Shown: piece after piece, positions 22,625 to 31,350 of the stretch | Layout: each line of letters begins with the position of its first letter | Position numbering within the stretch: position 1 is the first letter of the stretch | Source: an uncultured Clostridia bacterium | GTDB lineage: Bacteria; Bacillota; Clostridia; UBA1381 | NCBI GenBank assembly: GCA_934476075.1 | Contig: CAKSNH010000019.1 | Location: 1-42,732, forward strand | Direction: 5' to 3' | Length of the DNA: 42,732 bases | Program-made: the position numbers and the translations under genes | The notes under the pieces: model-generated | What the model saw: the letters and a program-made list of their open reading frames with translations, nothing else | The model's database searches: none | What the model was told of the DNA's origin: nothing

Positions 22625-25600
22625 TTATTCAGCGGCTGATGTCAATTTATCATATTCCGCTTTTGTGATAGGCATAACCGTTCCGTGACGGTATTTAACA
22701 TCAAAATTGAAGTTGCTGCCCGCCGTAAAACTGCCCTTTTCTATATCATCTGTCACAAACGGCTTATAGCCTTGGCTCTTTGAATAATAATCAAGCAGCA
22801 AGCACCATTTGTTTTCGCCGTTCACTTTATAAATTGTAGGACCTTCATAGCCTGTCATTGTTCCAAGCGTATAGCTTGCAACGTCTGTCCAGTCACCGCT
22901 TAGAGAACCGCTCTTCATCATTGTTACCGATGAATTGCTTTCATTCTTCGTAAATCTGTAATACATACCCTTGTAATCGGTGATTGTTGTATCAATATTG
23001 CTTACGTTTCCGCCGTCTATATACAGCTCAGGCTCGCTGAATGTCTTAAAATCCTTTGTGTAACTTCTGTATATACGCTGTGTCGCATAGTTGTCATCAG
23101 CTGTCTTTGACGCCCAGAATACCATATATTCGCCCTTTTCCGCATCATATACACTTTCCGGTGCCCATGTACAGCCTGCGTTGCTCGGTGCAACCTCAAC
23201 AAGATTTGCATCAGACCAATTTACAAGGTCATCAGATTCCCACACAACAATCGACTTGCTGCCCGATGTCTGACAAGTTCCCCAGCGGTTTGAATCATCA
23301 CGTCTGTTATATATGCTCAAATCAGTTGCTATAATAAAGAACTTGCCGTCCTCACCACGCAAAATGTGAGGGTCACGCACACCTTTTTCGCCCACATTGC
23401 TTGTCAATACAGGCTTGCCGTCATTCAATGTTGTCCAGTCTGTACCGTTTTGCGATACTGAAAAATAAATCTGTTCTTCGTCCGCTGTACTTTCAGTGCC
23501 GACAAAGTGTACAAACAAATATGCCTGTGTATCAAGCACATCTTTCACTTGTACTGTTCTTGTAACCGTTTTCTTAACTTCTCCGTCCTTTAAAAGGCTG
23601 AATGAAATTGTGTAAGTTCCGTTTTGCACATTGTCAAAACTTCCGCTTCCTGTTTCTGATGTCTGTTCGGCATTTTCTGAATTTGTAAGAGTAACCTTAA
23701 CTGTATACGGTGATTTTTCACTGTCATAATCACTTGTATATTTGATTGACTTTACACCGTCATTTTCTTCGGCATATGCAGCAAATGAATCTGCCGCCGA
23801 TAAAGAACCTATAACAGTCGCATTAAATGTCTGAGTAAACATTTTGTCTCCTTTTGTGATTTTTGCCGTAAGCGTAACATTTGTTGTTTCTTCGGGAATT
23901 GTTACCGTACCGTCATTTGCAATAACATCGGTATTTGAAGATGTCCATGCAACCGCACTTGTTTTGTCGTCTGCCACTGCCGGAAGTGTCAAATTGCTTT
24001 CTACTGCCGACAAATCTCCCAATGTAACCGACGGAATTGTCACACCCGTTTCAATTACAAAATCATCTATATAACCTGTTGCGAATTCGCCCGAATCCCA
24101 ATTTGCTTTTCCTATATATGCTACCGAATTTTTGCCGAGCATATCGGAAATATCCACTGTTGAAGTTTCCTGTGTTTTAACACCGTTTATATAAAGCGAT
24201 GTAACTCCGTCCTCAACCGCTATAACAACACTGTTCCATTCATTTGTCTTATAAGTCCCTGTTGCAGCGGCACTTCTTGCACCGCTGTTATTGTATCTTT
24301 CCACTGTCATTTTACCGCTTGCACCCATAGCACCAAGATATTTTTCGCTAAGGTATGTCTGTGCATTGTCATCAGGTGCGGCAAAGAACCACCATGATGT
24401 TGCTGTTGATGTCGGTTTTACATTAAAAGATATTGTAATATTCTTTTGTCCTGTCAAAAGCGGGTTGCCGTTAGCATCGGTAAGTGTAACCGCTGTTGCA
24501 CTTGTACCGTCTAACTGAATACACTTTTTTCCGTCTGCCTCAGCGAAAACAGGTGTTCCGCTTGCTTTTCCATATGTTGATGTACTTGTTAAATCCCCAT
24601 TATCAAAGTTAAGACTTATAAGCTCTCCGCTGTCCGGAATTACAGGTGCGTCAGTTGCCTTAGGCTCTGCCTCTTTGCTTTTTCCAACGCACAAAGGTTT
24701 CATTGCATTTTCACCTGTAAGTTTGTTCCATACCATAACCTTTGCTTTATATTCAGATGTATTTATACCTTCATCAAAAGTGATTGAATCTTCAATCTTC
24801 TTTCCAGCCTCTTTACTGATTACATCTTTTACTTTTATAGCTTTAACGGTATCGTCATCATTGAACAATACTCCGATAAGTACCGCACTGTCAGGTGCTT
24901 CGGCAAATGCGTATGTTACATTCAAAGTATTTCCCGATGTTCCTGTCATTTTTACTTCATTTTCGCTGATATTTGCAACTATTATATTGGTTATAAGATT
25001 ATCTACAACCATAGTCTTATTCCATTGAGTGTATGTACCGGCAAAATAAATCTTGCCGATATTTTCAGCCTCTGTTGTGCCTGTGTACGTTTTTACTGCG
25101 GCAGTACCTGTAACATTCTTGATTGCAACGGATACTTCGCCTGTCGATGGTGTATAGTAAATCTCGACATGACCGCCGTTTTTAATGTAAGACGGATTTA
25201 CCTTATCGCTTACATTGTTTTTGAAATATGTTTGACCGTCACCGGCTGTTTCAACGTCTGTATCACCGATTGTAACTGTGTATGTTTTACCCCAGTTATT
25301 GCCTTTAATGCTAACTATGTTCTTGCCGTCAGACGATGAAAGTGCAAAGTCGGAATTACCGTTTGAATTCGGTGTAAACATATCAAATGAAAGGTTTATC
25401 ATTTGTGATTCTTCGCATACTATCGGTGTATCGAGTGTAAGAGTTGCCGTACCTGCTCTTTGTGTATTCGATGTATTACTCAACGAATTTTGAGGAAGCA
25501 ATACAGCCTCGCCGTCATCGTCACTGCCAAGACCGGCAAAGCCTGTGAATACAAATCCTTTCGCCTCGTCGGAAAAATCGTTTGTTCCTTCATCGACATT

Positions 25601-27886
25601 GCTTACAAAAGTATATTTTGTACCTTTATATTTTTCGCTGTAATCGACAACAACCGGAACAACGTGTTCCAAGTCGCCCTCAATCTCGCTGATTGACCAT
25701 AATTCATTGTCACCGCCGCCGAAAGCGTACAATATTACGTTTCCGCCGTTTGCAGTGCTCTGACCGCTTACATTAAGTGATTTTTCCAAAGATACATTTT
25801 TAATTTCATAGTATCCGCCGTGATTTACCAAATCCCATTTTGCGGCACTGTCAGTCGCCAAAACAGTATTTGAAATAACAGGCTTACCGGCTGAATTTGC
25901 GGCAAGCAGCATATCTGCATTTACATTTATAATATTGAAATGTCCGTCATCTGTCGCTTTCAGTTTCCATGCGGCTGTGTCGATGCCTCTGTTTTCCCAT
26001 TGCACAAGCTGTGTGCCCGATGTAATGCCTTTTGACTTTGTTTCAAGTCCAAGACCGCTCTTTTTGTTTAAGATATTGATTGTCTGCGAATCGTCAAGTA
26101 CCTTGACATCTATTGCCGTGCTTACATCTCCGCTTGTTGCTGTAAGTGTAAAGCTGCCGCCCTTTTTAGCTTTTACAGTTGCTGAATTGTCTGTGTTTGT
26201 TGTTACTTCTGCAATGTCGCTGTCAGATACCGACCATGTTACAGAACCTTCGCTCAAATCAAATGAACTTGCACCTACCGTATAAGCAAAATTAGTACCT
26301 GTTACGATAGTTGTCGAACCGTTGATTGTCATATAATCAACAGGAGTATCGTCACCCTCTATCAAATAACTTGTAACCGACTTACCCTTTAATGTCGTTG
26401 TAAATTGCTTATCTGTTACATCAGCATCGGCAATAGACTGCCATTTTTCTGTGTTGCTTGTTCTTGTACCTGTTGCTTTCGTGCCTGTCTTTGAGAATGC
26501 TCTAAGGTCAAAAGTAACATTTTTATCCGCACTGTCGTTGTTAAGAGCGACTATGGCAATATCACCTGTTTTCTTGTCATATGCGGCAAGTGTATTTGAT
26601 GATGACGCTATAATTGTCATGCCCGGCTGAATGTATTTTGTAAACTGACCGTACGCATAGTATTTGTTTGTCAATATCAATTCTTCATTGTCATGGTCTG
26701 CCATACCGACACCCCAAAGTGAAGATGTATCGGTTACACTGTTGTTTGCCTCCGGCTTAGTTCCGTCAGGTGCTGTGAATTTTGAATCTTTGTGGAAATC
26801 CACAATATCCCACATTACCCATGCAGACGGCTGCATACCGTTCATATCTTCAATAATCATGCTTGCAAGGGTATTTCCGTCGCCGCCCTTGTCAACCTCA
26901 CTCTGCCAAAGGTTTTTACCAAGCTCCTGTGCTTTTTCTTTAACCTTTGCGTGATAATCTCTGTCGGAATATGTATGCGTATCAATTCTGCCAAGTGCGG
27001 TTTTTGCTTCGTCTGTAAGACTTCCAAGGTTGTTTGCTGTCTTTTTAAGACTTGTTTCGTCCATACCTGCAACAAGTACGTCTGTAAGTCCAGCCTCGTC
27101 AAGAGCCTTTCTTGTTTCAATAATCATTTTGGACTGGCTTGTTCCCGGGTCAAAGTGACAACCCTCCTGTTTAGGTGAACCGTAACCCCAATAATTTGTA
27201 TCAGGCTCGTTCATCGGAGAATAGCTCTTAAATTCAATTCCCTCTTCTTTGAAAAGCTTTGTTGCGTCCGCAATGAATTTTGCGAAATCGTCATACATAT
27301 CATCTTTCAAATTGTTCAAATTTGCATCAGCCGTTACAGAACCGTCGCTGTTTACCGTACCGCCGCCGCTTGTACAGCCTGTTACCGTCATAAAATACGG
27401 TGCGGAATTTGAAAATCCTTCAAAATACAAATTAGGATTTGCCGCCAAAGCCGCTTTTGCCACGTTAAGCTGATTTTGGTCTTTGGTTATATCATATGTA
27501 ATGCTTTCTACGTCCTTGCCGTCCTCCGACAATGTATAAGCACTGTACACGCCCGGCACTTTTGAGTCGGAACGAGTGATGTGGTTATGGTCCGGATTGT
27601 CACCGCCGCCCAAATTGTAACGTGCGATGTCAAGTCCCAATCCTTCGTCAGAGAAGAATGCCTTTGCGGCTGCCTGTGTAAGCTTGTCGCTGTAACCTAC
27701 TCTGTTTGCCCACCAGCAAAGAGCAGTACCCCAGCCTTGAAACTCACCGTTGTTAAACGGCGACGCATCTGCCGGATTAAGCTGTACTACCACTGAATCT
27801 GTCTGTGCCGACGCACCGAGCGGCATTGCACCAAGCGGAAGCATTGCACACGCTAAAACGGCACTGATAATCTTTTTCTTGTTCAT
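22625..27886 (-). CDS. Secreted multidomain GH30-GH43 glycosidase
   Basis: 1753 aa with signal peptide 1-28. Domains in order: GH30 TIM barrel plus beta-sandwich (about 30-510) with acid/base E227 in SPMNEP and nucleophile E330 in WQSEVD; bacterial Ig-like (about 520-595); ricin-type beta-trefoil (about 600-730); beta-sandwich of unknown family (about 750-970); small module ending KVMVWNKLTGENAMKPL (about 970-1065); LamG/concanavalin-like CBM (about 1085-1280); two Ig-like domains (about 1285-1455); and a five-bladed GH43-like domain (about 1455-1750), candidate residues D1505 (RDPHIL), E1577 (APESVYD) and E1681 (YEGPTIYK). GH30 resembles endo-beta-1,6-galactanases and the GH43 part resembles the Bt3655 arabinofuranosidase type, which together would suit arabinogalactan; this is inference. 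No SLH or sortase signal. Divergent from two AraC regulators. Confidence 0.9.
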   Translation of the reverse strand: MNKKKIISAVLACAMLPLGAMPLGASAQTDSVVVQLNPADASPFNNGEFQGWGTALCWWANRVGYSDKLTQAAAKAFFSDEGLGLDIARYNLGGGDNPDHNHITRSDSKVPGVYSAYTLSEDGKDVESITYDITKDQNQLNVAKAALAANPNLYFEGFSNSAPYFMTVTGCTSGGGTVNSDGSVTADANLNNLKDDMYDDFAKFIADATKLFKEEGIEFKSYSPMNEPDTNYWGYGSPKQEGCHFDPGTSQSKMIIETRKALDEAGLTDVLVAGMDETSLKKTANNLGSLTDEAKTALGRIDTHTYSDRDYHAKVKEKAQELGKNLWQSEVDKGGDGNTLASMIIEDMNGMQPSAWVMWDIVDFHKDSKFTAPDGTKPEANNSVTDTSSLWGVGMADHDNEELILTNKYYAYGQFTKYIQPGMTIIASSSNTLAAYDKKTGDIAIVALNNDSADKNVTFDLRAFSKTGTKATGTRTSNTEKWQSIADADVTDKQFTTTLKGKSVTSYLIEGDDTPVDYMTINGSTTIVTGTNFAYTVGASSFDLSEGSVTWSVSDSDIAEVTTNTDNSATVKAKKGGSFTLTATSGDVSTAIDVKVLDDSQTINILNKKSGLGLETKSKGITSGTQLVQWENRGIDTAAWKLKATDDGHFNIINVNADMLLAANSAGKPVISNTVLATDSAAKWDLVNHGGYYEIKNVSLEKSLNVSGQSTANGGNVILYAFGGGDNELWSISEIEGDLEHVVPVVVDYSEKYKGTKYTFVSNVDEGTNDFSDEAKGFVFTGFAGLGSDDDGEAVLLPQNSLSNTSNTQRAGTATLTLDTPIVCEESQMINLSFDMFTPNSNGNSDFALSSSDGKNIVSIKGNNWGKTYTVTIGDTDVETAGDGQTYFKNNVSDKVNPSYIKNGGHVEIYYTPSTGEVSVAIKNVTGTAAVKTYTGTTEAENIGKIYFAGTYTQWNKTMVVDNLITNIIVANISENEVKMTGTSGNTLNVTYAFAEAPDSAVLIGVLFNDDDTVKAIKVKDVISKEAGKKIEDSITFDEGINTSEYKAKVMVWNKLTGENAMKPLCVGKSKEAEPKATDAPVIPDSGELISLNFDNGDLTSTSTYGKASGTPVFAEADGKKCIQLDGTSATAVTLTDANGNPLLTGQKNITISFNVKPTSTATSWWFFAAPDDNAQTYLSEKYLGAMGASGKMTVERYNNSGARSAAATGTYKTNEWNSVVIAVEDGVTSLYINGVKTQETSTVDISDMLGKNSVAYIGKANWDSGEFATGYIDDFVIETGVTIPSVTLGDLSAVESNLTLPAVADDKTSAVAWTSSNTDVIANDGTVTIPEETTNVTLTAKITKGDKMFTQTFNATVIGSLSAADSFAAYAEENDGVKSIKYTSDYDSEKSPYTVKVTLTNSENAEQTSETGSGSFDNVQNGTYTISFSLLKDGEVKKTVTRTVQVKDVLDTQAYLFVHFVGTESTADEEQIYFSVSQNGTDWTTLNDGKPVLTSNVGEKGVRDPHILRGEDGKFFIIATDLSIYNRRDDSNRWGTCQTSGSKSIVVWESDDLVNWSDANLVEVAPSNAGCTWAPESVYDAEKGEYMVFWASKTADDNYATQRIYRSYTKDFKTFSEPELYIDGGNVSNIDTTITDYKGMYYRFTKNESNSSVTMMKSGSLSGDWTDVASYTLGTMTGYEGPTIYKVNGENKWCLLLDYYSKSQGYKPFVTDDIEKGSFTAGSNFNFDVKYRHGTVMPITKAEYDKLTSAAE

Positions 27887-27926
27887 GTTTGTTCCCCTTT
27901 CCGTATACGCTTGTTTGGTTAATTAT

Positions 27927-27955
27927 ATTATAGCACTCTCATATATGTCGTACAA
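27927..27955 (-). promoter_or_regulatory. Promoter of the GH30-GH43 gene
   Basis: On the - strand TTGTAC (27950-27955), 17 bp, TATAAT (27927-27932). Confidence 0.75.
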
Positions 27956-27963
27956 TTATAAGA

Positions 27964-27990
27964 TTTCTAAAACAGTTGTAAATTTTCTAA
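27964..27990. promoter_or_regulatory. Candidate AraC-type operator (direct repeat)
   Basis: TTTCTAA occurs at 27964-27970 and 27984-27990, exactly 20 bp apart (about two helical turns), with similar flanks (AAACAG and CTGATT). The pair lies between the two divergent promoters, just upstream of both -35 elements, the usual place for an AraC-type activator. Confidence 0.45.
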
Positions 27991-27999
27991 CTGATTTGC

Positions 28000-28028
28000 T
28001 TTACTTTTATATAAGGATAATCTATAAT
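28000..28028 (+). promoter_or_regulatory. Promoter of the AraC regulator pair
   Basis: TTTACT (28000-28005), 17 bp, TATAAT (28023-28028); GGAGG and the ATG at 28050 follow at once. Confidence 0.65.
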
Positions 28029-28049
28029 ATATATAAGGAGGCGGACAAT

Positions 28050-28877
28050 ATGTTTAAATCTGTATCGGAAAATGAAGAACGGCTTTTGCCTGTTTATGTA
28101 TACGGTTCAGAGGCACTTGCAAATCAGGCTAAAATGAGCCGTGACGCAGGATTTATGCTCCATTCGCAGTTATCGCTCTGTTACAGCGGCGAGGGGATTT
28201 TTACCGACCATAACAATATATCGCACAAGGTTAAAAGCGGAGATATTATGTATTTCACATCATCGGCACCGAATTCCTACAAGCCCGTAATCAAGCCGTG
28301 GAGAATGGATTATATTGTCATGGGCGGATATGCACTGAATGAGTTTATGCCGTTTCTCGGATATTCAAAAAGCGGTGTTATACACCTAAGTGATGATGTT
28401 CGGGATAGAGTATATAAAAATTTCAAGAAAATAATCGAGCTTAATAATTCGGATAAGTCCGATACTCATGCTGTTTGCAGCCGTATTCTGTATCGGCTTT
28501 TATGTGACATTGCGTCATGTATATCAGCCGAAAAAAATGATAAAACCGATTTGATTATGCCGTGCGTCAATTATATAAAATCTAACTATATGAATGATAT
28601 ATCAATATCTTATCTGGCGGACATGATTAATGTTACGCCTACATATTTGGGTATAATTTTCAAAAAGGTATATAATATAACACCGCAGAAATTTCTTACC
28701 AATATACGCATTGACCGTTCCAAACAGCTTTTGGTAAATTATAAGGATATGCCGCTTGCGGATATATCGGTTCAATGCGGATTTAACAGTACAAGTTATT
28801 TTTGCAATACATTTAAGAAAATAATGGGTATCACTCCAACGGAGTACCGCAGTATTAATACATTCGGAGAAATATAA
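28050..28877 (+). CDS. AraC family transcriptional regulator 1
   Basis: 275 aa. The N-terminal half is a cupin-like ligand domain (GEGIFTDHNNISHKVKSGDIMYF). The C-terminal 100 residues hold two helix-turn-helix units: ISISYLADMINVTPTYLGIIFKK and ADISVQCGFNSTSYFCNTFKK, then the ITPTEYR ending characteristic of AraC/XylS. The start is fixed by AAGGAGG at 28035; the frame is open further upstream, across its own promoter and the GH30 gene start, and is not coding there. It is divergent from the GH30-GH43 gene and most likely controls it in response to a sugar. Confidence 0.92.
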   Translation: MFKSVSENEERLLPVYVYGSEALANQAKMSRDAGFMLHSQLSLCYSGEGIFTDHNNISHKVKSGDIMYFTSSAPNSYKPVIKPWRMDYIVMGGYALNEFMPFLGYSKSGVIHLSDDVRDRVYKNFKKIIELNNSDKSDTHAVCSRILYRLLCDIASCISAEKNDKTDLIMPCVNYIKSNYMNDISISYLADMINVTPTYLGIIFKKVYNITPQKFLTNIRIDRSKQLLVNYKDMPLADISVQCGFNSTSYFCNTFKKIMGITPTEYRSINTFGEI

Positions 28878-28880
28878 GCC

Positions 28881-29684
28881 ATGAAAAAAAATTATCAAAA
28901 ATTTCTGCCGGCATATATATGCGACATACAGGAAATAAAAAATTTGTCAAAAGTTATGCTCATGAACAATTTTCCGCACCACCAGTTTATTCTCTGCACA
29001 GGCGGCAGCGGAATAATTTGTTCGGAAAGCTGTATCGAGCAGAAAATACAGTGCGGTGATATTATTTTTATAAACTCATCGATACTTTTTTCGCTTAGAA
29101 AAGAAGAAAATATCTCGGTAAAACGTATTGCCTTCAACGGCAATTTTGTTACAAATTATCTGCAATATTTCAAATTTGCACCCACCGCAGTTATACGCTT
29201 TGCGGATAAATCGGCATTGACCGCATTTGATACGGCATACAGCTGTTATTTAAAGGATAAAAACGATATTCAAAATTCGATAAATATGTATGACTTAATC
29301 GGCATATGCGGTGAAAATTATGTTTCCGCAAAAAAAATTCCCGCAAAAAATGACGAATTTGTCGCAGAAAACGGATTTGATTATATAAAACAGAATATCG
29401 CATATCCCACAATAGATTTTTCGTCGTTTCTCAAATTGTACGGTATCTCGGAAAAAAAGCTGAACAGTATTTTTATAAATTATTTTGGCAAAAGTATTGA
29501 TGAATTGATTTATTTTTACCGCATGGAGTTTGCAAAACACGCTGTTTTCAGAGTCGGAAATACTCATTATGAAAGCTATTTCAATCAGTGCGGATTTACT
29601 TCACCCGAAAAATTCTACAAAGAATTTATAAAGTATACAGGCATTACCGTTGAAGAATATTTTAAATTAGTTTGGGTTAGATAG
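28881..29684 (+). CDS. AraC family transcriptional regulator 2
   Basis: 267 aa, 3 nt after regulator 1 and clearly built the same way. The N-terminal domain has the cupin pattern (GGSGIICSESCIEQKIQCGDIIFINS) and the C-terminus keeps the second helix-turn-helix (YFNQCGFTSPEKFYKEF, then GITVEEYFK), while the first one (FSSFLKLYGISEKKLNSIF) is more divergent. RBS GGAGA lies within the end of the upstream gene. The pair looks like a tandem duplication followed by divergence; the second may sense a different ligand or form heterodimers. No clear terminator follows. Confidence 0.85.
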   Translation: MKKNYQKFLPAYICDIQEIKNLSKVMLMNNFPHHQFILCTGGSGIICSESCIEQKIQCGDIIFINSSILFSLRKEENISVKRIAFNGNFVTNYLQYFKFAPTAVIRFADKSALTAFDTAYSCYLKDKNDIQNSINMYDLIGICGENYVSAKKIPAKNDEFVAENGFDYIKQNIAYPTIDFSSFLKLYGISEKKLNSIFINYFGKSIDELIYFYRMEFAKHAVFRVGNTHYESYFNQCGFTSPEKFYKEFIKYTGITVEEYFKLVWVR

Positions 29685-29756
29685 CGGTTTTTATTTTGCA
29701 AAAAATTTGATAAATCGATGCGTATTTTAACTTTATTGGATAAGGACAATAGCATT

Positions 29757-29785
29757 TGACTTTTATATGCGATTATACTATAATT
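29757..29785 (+). promoter_or_regulatory. Promoter of the hem/cob operon
   Basis: TTGACT (29757-29762), 17 bp, TATAAT (29780-29785). The leader is only about 60 nt, too short for a cobalamin riboswitch. Confidence 0.8.
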
Positions 29786-29851
29786 TAATTGATTAAAATT
29801 AAGAAAAAAGTCAGTTGATACTGCCGATAAAACGGATTGGAAGTGTAAGGT

Positions 29852-30853
29852 TTGAATATTGCAATGTCATCGGTCGATTATAACACCGCTGATTTGGAAA
29901 ACAGAGAAAAATTGTCATTTACTAAATCATGTATGGAAAGAATATATGACAGAATCGGAGAAAAAAACGGTGTGCTCGGAGCGGTGATAATATCAACGTG
30001 CAATCGTACAGAGATATACCTGTCGCTTGAAGCCGGGTGGGAGTTAAATCCTTTTGAACTGCTGTGTGAATGTGCGGATATTGATTTTGAAATATATGAA
30101 AATATGTATGTGACTAAAACCAATAACGATGTAATACGTCATTTGAGCGAATTGGCGTGCGGTGTAAAATCGCAGATTTGGGGCGAGGACCAAATTATAA
30201 CTCAGGTGAAGGACGCAGCGGCTTTTGCGAGAAGTCTTAATATGACCGACAGTATATTGGAAGTGATGTTCAGAATTGCGGTGAGTGCGGGGAAAAAGGT
30301 TAAAACGCTTGTGGATTTTAAGAGCGACAGCAATAATTCGGATAAGCGTGCGGTTAATATAATAAAGAGCAGTCTGGAAAATCCGAAAGTGCTGGTTATA
30401 GGAAACGGCATGGTCGGACGTGACGTGGCACAAATGCTTGTAAAAAGCGGAATTGACACAACTATGACGCTAAGGCATTACAGACACGGCGAAAATATTA
30501 TTCCAAACGGTGTAAAAACCATTGACTATACGCTAAGGTACGATATGCTCAACGAATGTGATGCGGTTGTGAGTGCAACGCTGAGTCCGCACAGGACGAT
30601 TAAATATGAAAAAGTTGCGGAGCTTTGCCGCATACCGAAAATATTTATAGATTTGGCAGTGCCGAGAGATATTGACGAGCGTGTGGCACTTTTTGAAAAT
30701 GTGCGTTATTACAATATTGACGATATAGGAAAGAATGAAATTGAATTGTCGCACAAACAGCAGATGGAAGAAATTGACGCAATTTTGGGAAAATACATTG
30801 ACGATTTTTACAGATGGTACAGCTATAAAATGAGAGTGAATGTTGGTGAATAA
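29852..30853 (+). CDS. hemA: Glutamyl-tRNA reductase, short form
   Basis: 333 aa. Reduces glutamyl-tRNA(Glu) to glutamate-1-semialdehyde, the first step of C5 tetrapyrrole synthesis. The catalytic cysteine is C50 in ISTCNRTEIY; the NADPH-binding fold follows (VLVIGNGMVGRDVAQML). The start is a TTG: family proteins begin M-x-I just before the D-Y-x-T-A motif, and only TTG gives this (NIAMSSVDYNTAD); GGAAG lies 8 nt upstream. Most HemA proteins have 410-450 residues with a C-terminal dimerisation helix bundle; this one stops soon after the NADPH domain. First gene of the operon. Confidence 0.93.
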   Translation: MNIAMSSVDYNTADLENREKLSFTKSCMERIYDRIGEKNGVLGAVIISTCNRTEIYLSLEAGWELNPFELLCECADIDFEIYENMYVTKTNNDVIRHLSELACGVKSQIWGEDQIITQVKDAAAFARSLNMTDSILEVMFRIAVSAGKKVKTLVDFKSDSNNSDKRAVNIIKSSLENPKVLVIGNGMVGRDVAQMLVKSGIDTTMTLRHYRHGENIIPNGVKTIDYTLRYDMLNECDAVVSATLSPHRTIKYEKVAELCRIPKIFIDLAVPRDIDERVALFENVRYYNIDDIGKNEIELSHKQQMEEIDAILGKYIDDFYRWYSYKMRVNVGE

Positions 30854-30855
30854 GG

Positions 30856-31317
30856 GTGACAAAAAGAGATAAATTTCCTGTTTTCGTGGATACAGCCGAC
30901 AAAAAGGCGGTTGTGATAGGCGGGGGGAAAATAGCACAGCGGAGAATAGAAACATTATTGAAATTTGACATTGATATTACAGTGGTTTCGCCCGACATAA
31001 CAAAGGGGATAAAACAGAATTTATCTGATATAACATATATAAATGATGTGTATAAGCGTGAATATATCAGCGGTGCGTGGCTTGTTTCGGCTTGCACGGA
31101 CAGCAGGGACACAAACAGGCAGATTGGCATTGACGCAAAAGCGGAGAATATATTGGTAAGCGTATGCGACCGAAAAGAGGAATGTAACTGTTATTTTCCG
31201 GGGGTGGTTACGGGGGAAAACGTTACAATAGGCATTTGCGGGGACGGAAAAAATCATAGGGACACAAAAATGGTTATCGATAAAATAAGGAATATGTTCA
31301 AGCGTGAAAAATCATAA
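30856..31317 (+). CDS. Precorrin-2 dehydrogenase (siroheme synthase N-terminal type)
   Basis: 153 aa. Oxidises precorrin-2 to sirohydrochlorin with NAD+. The Rossmann motif is VVIGGGKIAQRRIETLL near residue 18-34, followed by ACTDSRDTNRQI and the VCDRKEECNCYFPG segment. It corresponds to the N-terminal part of CysG/Met8p; the later ferrochelatase-like helices are short, so it may be a dehydrogenase only. Starts with GTG at 30856, 2 nt after the hemA stop; GGTG and TAAGG lie upstream. Position between hemA and hemC is usual in Clostridia. Confidence 0.88.
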   Translation: MTKRDKFPVFVDTADKKAVVIGGGKIAQRRIETLLKFDIDITVVSPDITKGIKQNLSDITYINDVYKREYISGAWLVSACTDSRDTNRQIGIDAKAENILVSVCDRKEECNCYFPGVVTGENVTIGICGDGKNHRDTKMVIDKIRNMFKREKS

Positions 31318-31350
31318 TAATGTTTGCAGCTACGGAGGAAAGATTGAAAA

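Noticed and set aside
27750..28049. N-terminal extension of AraC regulator 1
   Set aside because: It would run through the GH30 signal-peptide region and both promoters; AAGGAGG fixes the start at 28050.
29786..29851. Cobalamin riboswitch ahead of the hem/cob operon
   Set aside because: Only about 60 nt lie between the promoter -10 and hemA and no B12-box sequence is visible.
30840..30860. HemA shortened by a frameshift
   Set aside because: The following gene starts two bases later with its own complete family sequence, and no other frame contains HemA-like C-terminal residues.
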